Source of the DNA: an uncultured Lachnospira sp.
GTDB taxonomy: Bacteria; Bacillota; Clostridia; Lachnospirales; Lachnospiraceae
Assembly: GCA_900772425.1 (NCBI GenBank)
Contig: CAAHEK010000142.1
Coordinates: 1 to 5,254 of the forward strand
Direction: 5' to 3'
DNA length: 5,254 bases
Every line of letters begins with the position of its first letter. The first letter of the stretch is position 1. The translations under genes and the position numbers were made by a program. The notes below the pieces were generated by a model that was not told the origin of the DNA, ran no database searches, and worked only from the letters and a program-made list of their open reading frames with translations. This document shows positions 1-5,254 of the stretch, piece by piece.

Positions 1-1
1 G

Positions 2-823
2 CTTATACTTGTCTATCTTGAAAACACAGACGGACAGGGTGGAAGCGGACTGTATATATATGATGCGGATGGCAGGACATTTTCACCATATAATACTGTG
101 ACAGAGCCTGAGATTTTATATACTATACTTCCTGCCGGTCTGGCTAAGAATAAGCCGGAAGGGTATACACTTACTAAGTTTACGATGAATGGTCAGGAAG
201 TTGAAGTGCTTATGGACAACGAAAGACAGTATTGTCTGTTTTATGGCGTAAGTTCACTCGGAGAAAAGGGCTGGTTCAGATACAGGGTAAGTGATGGCAC
301 TATTCAGGCATATTCGGTAAGCGTAGTGACAGCTGATAGTATGGCGGATGAAGACGGTAATAAGTCAGTAAATATATTTACGGATAACAAGGTGCTTATT
401 ATTGCGGCAGCAATAGCGTTGGCTGTAGTGCTTGCACTTATTATAGTGATAATAGTACTTTCTTCTAAATTATCAAAGTTAAAGAAAGCATTTAGTATGG
501 CATCTAAGGATGGTGTCCAGCTTGATGAATATCTTGAACAGGAAATAGATGACTATGATCTTGATGATTACGAGGATGACGAAGATGATATATCTGCGAC
601 AGACGAGGAGTCAGAAGAACATAAAGACAGTATAACTGTGACGGACGAGGAGTCAGAAGAATATAAAGACAGTATATCTGCGACAGACGAGCGTGAAGAC
701 GGCACATCTGTAACAGATGAGAAATCAGACAATGAAGAGCCTTTCAAAGCTCAGGATATGGAAGACACAGAAGATGCGTTAGAAGAGCTTGAACTCGTAG
801 ATTTGGATGATGAGGAAAAATAA
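2..823 (+). CDS. Membrane-anchored surface protein, C-terminal part (5' end outside window); extracellular beta domain, one TM helix, acidic repeat tail
   Basis: The frame is open from the first base to TAA at 821-823, followed at once by TAG. The gene therefore starts upstream, and the GTG at 98 is an internal Val codon. The 273 visible residues begin with about 125 residues rich in Gly, Tyr and beta-formers (GLYIYDADGRTFSPY, then GEKGWFRYRVSDGTIQAY). A hydrophobic helix follows (about nt 392-460, VLIIAAAIALAVVLALIIVI), then the basic stop-transfer KLSKLKK. This implies N-outside/C-inside topology. The last ~110 residues are a cytoplasmic tail with about 50 Asp/Glu and a tandem repeat. From memory, Lachnospiraceae surface proteins with cadherin-like beta-sandwich or cohesin-like domains end in this same layout (paired 'YIYD...Y' / 'FYRYD...IQ.Y' motifs, TM helix, acidic tail). 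Family membership is inferred, and the domain that would settle it lies outside the window. No enzymatic motif is visible. A role in surface adhesion or sensing is possible but unproven. Confidence 0.85.
   Translation, partial: LILVYLENTDGQGGSGLYIYDADGRTFSPYNTVTEPEILYTILPAGLAKNKPEGYTLTKFTMNGQEVEVLMDNERQYCLFYGVSSLGEKGWFRYRVSDGTIQAYSVSVVTADSMADEDGNKSVNIFTDNKVLIIAAAIALAVVLALIIVIIVLSSKLSKLKKAFSMASKDGVQLDEYLEQEIDDYDLDDYEDDEDDISATDEESEEHKDSITVTDEESEEYKDSISATDEREDGTSVTDEKSDNEEPFKAQDMEDTEDALEELELVDLDDEEK
590..730 (+). repeat. Tandem 42-bp coding repeat in the acidic tail
   Basis: Unit 1 (590-631) encodes ISATDEESEEHKDS and unit 2 (632-673) encodes ITVTDEESEEYKDS. They match at 38 of 42 bases by my count. 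Unit 3 (674-709) encodes the shorter ISATDEREDGTS, and its first 18 bases are identical to those of unit 1. A fourth remnant, VTDEKSD, follows at 710-730. The near-identity at nucleotide level, including synonymous positions, points to recent duplication by slippage or unequal recombination. The copy number may therefore differ between strains. Confidence 0.85.
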
Positions 824-837
824 TAGAAAAAATATAT

Positions 838-1893
838 TTATTCTTCAGGCATTTCCCAATTGATGGATTTGTCATAATAATCGTTTGAAATATTTATATA
901 ATTATCAGAAACCTCTTTGTCGGTGGTGAGTGTGGCAAGAAGCCTGTAGCACTTGCTTAACTGACAGAGAGGTTTTTTGCCGCTGCATGTTATATCAAGA
1001 ATGCTTTCGGTTTCGTATGCCGCATTATAATACCAAAGAATAGCTTCTTCATAATCTTTAATGTCAAAGTAATAGTTACCCAGTTCATAGCATATTTCTG
1101 AGCATGGATTGTCTGCAACCGTTTTTAATGCAAGTTTAAAGAAATTGTTATAATCATTTTTTATTCTGAAAATCTTTACAAGAACGCAGTTGATACTTTG
1201 TAGTACATCATTACTGCGTATGCTGTCTTTAGATAGTTTGTTAAGAATTTCAGCAAATTCAAGTAAATCTGAATTGTCACCGGATATCAGTAATTCTTTG
1301 CACAACATATTAACAACGTAATTTTCAAGAGTTACGTTGTTGCCTACAGCATTAATATAAGTTGAGAAGTCACGTTTGCTGTGGCTGCATACAGGCTTAT
1401 GCAGGATTTCGATGTCGCTGTCAAAGACGATTGGTGTTAAACGGACAGTTTCATGGATAGGAGATATCCAGCTAAATGTTCTTAATCTTTTGAAAAGCTT
1501 TGGACGTAATTCGCGTTTTGTGTTGTAAACAGAATTAAGGTCATTGGCATTGACATAATACATCTGCACAATGTCTATTTCCGGAAGCAGAACTGACTTT
1601 ATATCAAGAAGTGCTTTATTATTGGCTTCATCAAGCTCTTCGTCAGCATCGGCAGAAAATATATAATCACAAGTGGCTTTGCTGAATGCATAATTTCTTG
1701 CTGCAGAAAAGTCATTAGTCCATTCAAAATCGTAAATTTTATCAGTGTATCCAGAGGCAATTTCCTTAGTGTTATCAGTTGAACCGGTGTCTACTATAAT
1801 AAGCTCATCATATATACCTTTATAGGAATTAAGGCATCTTTCAAGGATAGCAGCTTCATTTTTTACAATCATACACATGCTGATACTAATCAT
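838..1893 (-). CDS. GT2-family (GT-A fold) glycosyltransferase with TPR-like C-terminal region
   Basis: This 351-residue protein transfers a sugar from a nucleotide-sugar donor; the acceptor cannot be read from sequence. The GT-A domain occupies roughly residues 1-160. It shows CMIVKNE (7-13), the donor-binding IVDTGSTDNT (33-42), NDFSAARN (60-67) and the metal-binding DxD within ADADEE (81-86). ISPIHE (143-148) corresponds to the conserved 'G.IHE' region of this subfamily. These motifs match the WaaE/SunS-like branch of GT2. The C-terminal half (about 185-345) is helical, with a TPR-like pair around CYELGNYYFDIKDYEEAILW (268-287), as in other TPR-bearing GT2 enzymes. No signal peptide or TM segment is seen, so it is probably cytoplasmic or membrane-associated. 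The start is fixed by GGAGG at 1903-1907; later Met6 and Met8 would cut into the first strand. It lies tail-to-tail with the surface-protein gene and diverges from the nuclease-like gene. Likely acceptors are surface glycans or glycoproteins (inference). Confidence 0.92.
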   Translation of the reverse strand: MISISMCMIVKNEAAILERCLNSYKGIYDELIIVDTGSTDNTKEIASGYTDKIYDFEWTNDFSAARNYAFSKATCDYIFSADADEELDEANNKALLDIKSVLLPEIDIVQMYYVNANDLNSVYNTKRELRPKLFKRLRTFSWISPIHETVRLTPIVFDSDIEILHKPVCSHSKRDFSTYINAVGNNVTLENYVVNMLCKELLISGDNSDLLEFAEILNKLSKDSIRSNDVLQSINCVLVKIFRIKNDYNNFFKLALKTVADNPCSEICYELGNYYFDIKDYEEAILWYYNAAYETESILDITCSGKKPLCQLSKCYRLLATLTTDKEVSDNYINISNDYYDKSINWEMPEE

Positions 1894-1902
1894 ATAAGAA
1901 AA

Positions 1903-1907
1903 CCTCC
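1903..1907 (-). promoter_or_regulatory. Ribosome binding site of the glycosyltransferase gene
   Basis: Read on the minus strand this is AACGGAGGTTTTCTTAT followed by ATG. GGAGG sits 9 nt before the start codon at 1893. It is the strongest Shine-Dalgarno match in the window and decides the start. Confidence 0.85.
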
Positions 1908-1916
1908 GTTTAATTA

Positions 1917-1922
1917 ATTATA
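1917..1922 (-). promoter_or_regulatory. Probable -10 box for the glycosyltransferase gene
   Basis: The minus strand reads a perfect TATAAT. A start of transcription about 7 nt further on (near 1910) would leave a very short leader just covering the GGAGG site. No good -35 lies at the usual 16-18 bp spacing. The best match is TTTACT (1943-1948) at 20 bp. In such AT-rich DNA a chance TATAAT is possible, so the call is moderate. Confidence 0.45.
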
Positions 1923-1966
1923 ATAAGTGTAACACAAAAAACAGTAAAAAGCGACATTCATAACCA

Positions 1967-2026
1967 TATATAAAACAGTATATAAAACAATGTAAAACAA
2001 AAACAATATTGCAAAAATACAAAACA
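1967..2026 (+). repeat. AAAACA-containing direct repeats in the divergent intergenic region
   Basis: TATATAAAACA occurs exactly twice (1967-1977 and 1979-1989), 12 bp apart. A degenerate TGTAAAACA follows (1991-1999), and further AAAACA cores lie at 2000-2005 and 2021-2026. The array fills the space between the two divergent promoters, so it could be a binding site for a regulator or simply AT-rich low-complexity DNA. Nothing else recognisable lies between about 1923 and 2050. Confidence 0.5.
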
Positions 2027-2050
2027 TTAGTTCCCTATCAGTAATATAAA

Positions 2051-2059
2051 TGATACAAT
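2051..2059 (+). promoter_or_regulatory. Extended -10 promoter element for the rightward nuclease-like/helicase genes
   Basis: TGATACAAT fits the extended -10 pattern TGnTATAAT with one mismatch. The matching -35 position (2031-2036, TTCCCT) is poor, which is common for extended -10 promoters. Transcription would begin near 2065-2067. That places the ATG at 2058 outside the message and supports the downstream start at 2100. Confidence 0.45.
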
Positions 2060-2089
2060 GTATAAAGATGTAATACATTTTGTGCATAT

Positions 2090-2094
2090 GGGGA
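2090..2094 (+). promoter_or_regulatory. Probable ribosome binding site for the ATG at 2100
   Basis: GGGGA lies 5 nt before the ATG at 2100-2102. It is only a partial match to the anti-Shine-Dalgarno sequence. The two earlier in-frame ATGs (2058 and 2088) have no purine-rich site upstream at all, so it favours 2100. Confidence 0.5.
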
Positions 2095-2099
2095 ATGTG

Positions 2100-2936
2100 A
2101 TGAAATCAGCTGATAAATCAAATAATAATACTAATAATAAAGACAATAATAAAGGCGATTATAACGCCAATAGTAAGATAAACAAAATTAATTATGATGA
2201 ATATATAAACCAGCAGCAATTTGAAGCGGCGAAGCTAAAGATAGTTGGAAAAAAACATAACGATAAGGGCATAGGTACTTTGTCGGAAAAAACTGTACAT
2301 GCTGTTTTAAAGCTTTTTTATGAACCTGACGAGGATTATCATGAAGTGGCAATAGACGGATATTTTGCTGATATCTGTAATGACAGTGGTATAATTGAGA
2401 TACAGACCAGAGGATTGAATAAATTAAGAGACAAGTTAGAGACATTTCTTCCTAATTATGAGGTGACGATAGTATATCCGATGCCTTATAATAAATGGCT
2501 TGCATGGATTGATGAAAGCAGCGGCGAAACCTCGGGGCTTAGAAAGTCGCCAAGACATTTTAATATGTATGATGCATTTTTTGAGTTATACAAGATAAAA
2601 ATGTTTTTAAAAGACCCTAATATAAGAATACATTTACTGCTTATGGACATGGAGGAATATAAGCTTCTCAATGGGTGGAATAAAACAAGGAAAAGAGGAG
2701 CGACAAGGTATGATAGGATTCCGATTGGAATAAGAAAAATTATCAGGCTGGAAAGACCTGAGGATTATATGTTATTCATTCCATATGAGCTGGACGGAGA
2801 TTTTACGGTTAAGGATTTTGCAAAAACTGCAAAGATAAGTAACGAAACAGCGGGGCTTGCTCTTAATATCCTTAACTATATGGGAACGGTGAGCCGTGTC
2901 GGAAAGTCAGGAAATGCATATTTGTACAGGATATAA
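2100..2936 (+). CDS. Conserved protein of unknown function; possible PD-(D/E)XK nuclease-like core with C-terminal winged-helix-like segment
   Basis: I cannot name this 278-residue protein. The frame allows starts at 2058, 2088 and 2100. I choose 2100 because of the GGGGA site and because the putative -10 box covers 2058. After Met come about 30 Asn/Lys-rich, probably disordered residues (about nt 2112-2200). A helix follows (TLSEKTVHAVLKLFY, from about nt 2277), then a beta hairpin IDGYFAD ... GIIEIQTR (about 2352-2411). The Asp and the E-x-Q could be the D and (D/E)xK-like positions of a PD-(D/E)XK fold with Gln replacing Lys. This is a pattern reading, not a proven active site. The middle part (VTIVYPMPYNKWLAWID, then LNGWNKTRKRGATRYDRIP) is basic and aromatic. 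The last ~45 residues (FTVKDFAKTAKI ... GTVSRVGKSGNAYLYRI) look like a winged helix-turn-helix, suggesting nucleic-acid binding. The helicase-nuclease gene follows after 43 bp on the same strand, so a shared operon and DNA-related role are likely. Confidence 0.85.
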   Translation: MKSADKSNNNTNNKDNNKGDYNANSKINKINYDEYINQQQFEAAKLKIVGKKHNDKGIGTLSEKTVHAVLKLFYEPDEDYHEVAIDGYFADICNDSGIIEIQTRGLNKLRDKLETFLPNYEVTIVYPMPYNKWLAWIDESSGETSGLRKSPRHFNMYDAFFELYKIKMFLKDPNIRIHLLLMDMEEYKLLNGWNKTRKRGATRYDRIPIGIRKIIRLERPEDYMLFIPYELDGDFTVKDFAKTAKISNETAGLALNILNYMGTVSRVGKSGNAYLYRI

Positions 2937-2947
2937 ATTTGTTAATG

Positions 2948-2964
2948 AATAGCGGATGGCTATT
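2948..2964 (+). promoter_or_regulatory. Small hairpin just upstream of the helicase ribosome binding site
   Basis: AATAGC (2948-2953) and GCTATT (2959-2964) form a perfect 6-bp inverted repeat around the loop GGATG. The loop contains an alternative in-frame ATG (2956). There is no T-run, so it is not an intrinsic terminator. It lies 3 nt before the AGAGGA site and might affect translation, but the stem is weak. Confidence 0.35.
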
Positions 2965-2967
2965 GAA

Positions 2968-2973
2968 AGAGGA
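2968..2973 (+). promoter_or_regulatory. Ribosome binding site of the nuclease-helicase gene
   Basis: AGAGGA lies 6 nt before the ATG at 2980-2982. The other in-frame ATG (2956) has only a weak AGCGG upstream, directly adjacent to it, so 2980 is preferred. An in-frame TAG at 2950-2952 bounds the frame. Confidence 0.75.
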
Positions 2974-2979
2974 ATACAG

Positions 2980-5254
2980 ATGTACACTATTACTGGAAAT
3001 ACATTTAAAATATCGGTTCGTGCATTGGTTGAATTTGTATATTCAAGTGGAGATATAGATAACAGGGATGCGGGTGTGCCTGATGTCAAGGTTATGCAGG
3101 AGGGCGCAAGGATGCACCGCAAAATACAGCATCAGATGGGAGCTTCATACAGGGCTGAGGTGCCGCTTAAGCATACAATAGACATGCATTCTGATATATG
3201 CGGAGATTATAATTTATATATAGAGGGAAGAGCTGACGGAATAATATGTGATTTATCTGAAGATGAAGATGGCGAAAAGACACCAACATCTCCGGTTACA
3301 ATAGATGAGATTAAGACTACACAGGAAAATATTGATAAAATCGAAAAAGCCTACACGGTGCATGAAGCACAGGCAAAGGTGTACGGATATATTTATGCGT
3401 TGAAACATAATCTTGATGAGATAACAATACAGATGACTTATTGTAATCCGGATACGGAAAGAATAAAAAGATTTTCGGAAAACTACACATTTGACAGGAT
3501 AAAGGAATGGTTTGAAAATACGATAAAATATTTTTCAAAATGGACAGATTTTGTGTTTGAACAGAGGAAAATGCGTAATGACAGTATAAAGAGCATATGT
3601 TTTCCGTTTGAATACAGGGAAGGACAGAAGAAACTTGTTCTTAGCGTATATAAAGCAATAGATGAGGAACAGCATCTTTTTATACAGGCACCTACAGGTG
3701 TCGGAAAGACAATATCCACGCTGTATCCGTCAATACAGGCTATGGGGCATGAAAAAGCTGACAAAATATTTTATCTTACATCAAAGACAATTACGAGAAA
3801 AGCAGCGGAAGATACATATTCACTGCTTCGTAATAAAGGACTTCATTTCAGGACGGTGACACTGACTGCAAAGGATAAAATATGTCATCTTGATGAAAGA
3901 AACTGTAATCCTGTTGCGTGCAGTTATGCCAAAGGACATTTTGACAGAATTAATGAAGCTGTTTACGATGTTATTACTAATGAGCAGGTTATAGACCGTG
4001 ATAAGATACTTGAATATTCGGTTAAACATAATGTCTGCCCTTATGAGCTGTCTCTTGATATTTCTTACTGGTGTGACGGAATCATATGTGATTATAATTA
4101 TGTATTTGACCCTGATGTTGCGTTGAAAAGATATTTTGCAAATGGCGGAAAGGGAGATTACATTTTCCTTGTTGATGAGGCACATAATCTTGTCGACAGG
4201 GCAAGACAGATGTATAGTGCTGTAATTGTAAAAGAAGATTTTTTGCAGGCAAAAAAAATAGTTAAAGATATGGATAAAAGGCTTGCTTCATCACTTGAAA
4301 AATGTAATAAGCTTTTACTTTCATATAAAAGGCAGTGCGATGATTATAAGGTGCTTGATAATCTGGGAACTCTTCCTATGGAGCTTGAGAGACTTTTTTC
4401 CTGCATGCAGAAATTCATGGACAAACATAAGGGCAGTGAACAGGCAGCGGAACTACTGGATTTTTTCTTTGAGATAAGACATTTTCTTAATATGTATGAC
4501 TGTATGGATGAGAAGTATATTATATATTCGGAGCATACGGATAACGGTTTTTGTATGCGCCTGTTCTGTGCAGATCCATCAGGAAATATAAGTGAAAGAT
4601 TATCTCAGGGTAAAAGCTGTATATTCTTTTCGGCAACATTGCTTCCAGTTAATTATTTCAAGGAAATGCTGTCAGGTGATGTTGACGATTATGCAGTTTA
4701 TGCTCATTCGTCATTTCATCCCGATAACAAAAGAGTCGTAATAGGAAATGATATCAGCAGCAAATATACCAGAAGAAATGAAAGGGAATATATGAAGGCT
4801 GCAAGATATATTAAAGCCATGCTTTCAGGAAAGCAGGGGAAATATCTGGCATTCTTTCCTTCCTACAGTTATATGAGAAAGGTATATGAAATATTTGTTG
4901 CAGATTATAACTGTAATGAGATAAGCATTGACAGTATAGATGATGATTTATCATATATGATTTCTGATGGAATTAATCTTGTAATGCAGACAGGACAGAT
5001 GAAGGAAAATGACAAAGAGAAGTTTCTTGATATGTTCAGGAATACGGAGAATGATATATGTATGGCCGGGTTCTGTGTATCAGGAGGGATGTTTTCTGAA
5101 GGAATAGATTTGAAAAACGACAATCTTATAGGTGTGGCTGTAATAGGAACAGGAATACCTATGGTTTGCAGGGAAAATAATATATTAAAGGATTATTTTG
5201 ATAAGAATGGCAGGGACGGATATAAGTATGCGTATATGTATCCCGGAATGAATA
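2980..5254 (+). CDS. N-terminal PD-(D/E)XK nuclease fused to an XPD/DinG-type iron-sulphur helicase (3' end outside window)
   Basis: 758 codons are visible, running off the right edge. Residues 1-150 form a RecB/Cas4-type nuclease: EGARMHRKI (His46), GRADG (Asp86), DEIKT (Glu110, Lys112) and QAKVY (Gln131, Tyr135), so all signature residues are present. It lacks the cysteine set of Cas4/AddB nucleases. From about residue 208 there is a superfamily 2 helicase: Q-motif-like FEYREGQ (Gln216), Walker A APTGVGKT (237-244), motif Ia FYLTSKT (264-270), DEAH (399-402), FFSATLL (549-555), LAFFPSYSYM (623-632) and motif V GGMFSEGIDL (702-711). Cys302, Cys309, Cys314 and Cys353 lie between Walker A and DEAH with spacing C-x6-C-x4-C-x38-C, as expected for the 4Fe-4S cluster of the XPD family. 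That family unwinds DNA 5' to 3' using ATP. The frame ends at PGMN, just before the expected motif VI (QxxGRxxR), so probably only a few dozen residues are missing. Role: DNA repair or processing of branched/foreign DNA, probably with the upstream gene (inference). Confidence 0.93.
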   Translation, partial: MYTITGNTFKISVRALVEFVYSSGDIDNRDAGVPDVKVMQEGARMHRKIQHQMGASYRAEVPLKHTIDMHSDICGDYNLYIEGRADGIICDLSEDEDGEKTPTSPVTIDEIKTTQENIDKIEKAYTVHEAQAKVYGYIYALKHNLDEITIQMTYCNPDTERIKRFSENYTFDRIKEWFENTIKYFSKWTDFVFEQRKMRNDSIKSICFPFEYREGQKKLVLSVYKAIDEEQHLFIQAPTGVGKTISTLYPSIQAMGHEKADKIFYLTSKTITRKAAEDTYSLLRNKGLHFRTVTLTAKDKICHLDERNCNPVACSYAKGHFDRINEAVYDVITNEQVIDRDKILEYSVKHNVCPYELSLDISYWCDGIICDYNYVFDPDVALKRYFANGGKGDYIFLVDEAHNLVDRARQMYSAVIVKEDFLQAKKIVKDMDKRLASSLEKCNKLLLSYKRQCDDYKVLDNLGTLPMELERLFSCMQKFMDKHKGSEQAAELLDFFFEIRHFLNMYDCMDEKYIIYSEHTDNGFCMRLFCADPSGNISERLSQGKSCIFFSATLLPVNYFKEMLSGDVDDYAVYAHSSFHPDNKRVVIGNDISSKYTRRNEREYMKAARYIKAMLSGKQGKYLAFFPSYSYMRKVYEIFVADYNCNEISIDSIDDDLSYMISDGINLVMQTGQMKENDKEKFLDMFRNTENDICMAGFCVSGGMFSEGIDLKNDNLIGVAVIGTGIPMVCRENNILKDYFDKNGRDGYKYAYMYPGMN

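Noticed and set aside
98..100. GTG as start codon of the first gene
   Set aside because: The frame is open to the window edge with coherent protein sequence upstream (GLYIYDADGRTFSPY), and no ribosome binding site precedes it.
504..707. Minus-strand frame with repeated SQIYCLYILLTPR-type units
   Set aside because: The repetition is just the antisense reading of the acidic tandem repeat in the surface-protein gene.
821..840. Possible bidirectional intrinsic terminator
   Set aside because: The only inverted repeat is A/T-only (AAATATATTT). With no G-C pairs in the stem it is unlikely to terminate transcription.
2154..2168. GGCG/CGCC inverted repeat
   Set aside because: Only a 4-bp stem with a 7-nt loop inside the coding sequence; expected by chance.
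2945..3060. Short plus-strand frame starting MNSGWLLKEEYRCT overlapping the helicase start
   Set aside because: Only a few dozen codons, no ribosome binding site, and overlaps well-conserved nuclease-domain coding sequence in another frame.
3820..4185. 121-residue minus-strand open frame
   Set aside because: It lies wholly inside the helicase gene, opposite its FeS and DEAH region. Its translation has no recognisable features, so it is a shadow of the true gene.

Overview
The window is visibly AT-rich and makes heavy use of ATA (Ile), AGA (Arg) and TAT/AAT codons. Together with the protein families present, this suggests a low-G+C Clostridia genome, most likely Lachnospiraceae. That placement is an inference from codon style and recalled family layouts. 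It has not been tested by a search. No rRNA, tRNA, CRISPR array or insertion sequence was seen.

Left end (2-823, plus strand): the 3' part of a surface-protein gene that runs in from beyond the window. It encodes an extracellular beta-rich domain, one transmembrane helix and a very acidic, internally repeated cytoplasmic tail. Only 14 bp away, and converging on it, is a minus-strand gene (838-1893) for a GT2-type glycosyltransferase with a TPR-like C-terminal half.

Centre (1894-2099): a short AT-rich divergent region. It carries a perfect -10 box for the glycosyltransferase on the minus strand, a row of AAAACA-containing direct repeats, and an extended -10 box for the rightward genes. The rightward -10 box overlaps the first ATG of the next reading frame, so the likely true start is an ATG 42 bp further on.

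Right part (2100-5254, plus strand): two genes in probable operon order, 43 bp apart. The first encodes a conserved protein I cannot name, with a possible PD-(D/E)XK-type core (IDGYFAD ... EIQT) and a C-terminal winged-helix-like segment. The second, cut by the window edge, encodes a large fusion: an N-terminal RecB/Cas4-type PD-(D/E)XK nuclease with intact signature residues, followed by an XPD/DinG-type superfamily 2 helicase with a four-cysteine iron-sulphur cluster motif. Together they look like a DNA-processing module (repair or defence), which is the most interesting part of the window. The pairing with the unnamed upstream protein is the element most worth pursuing.
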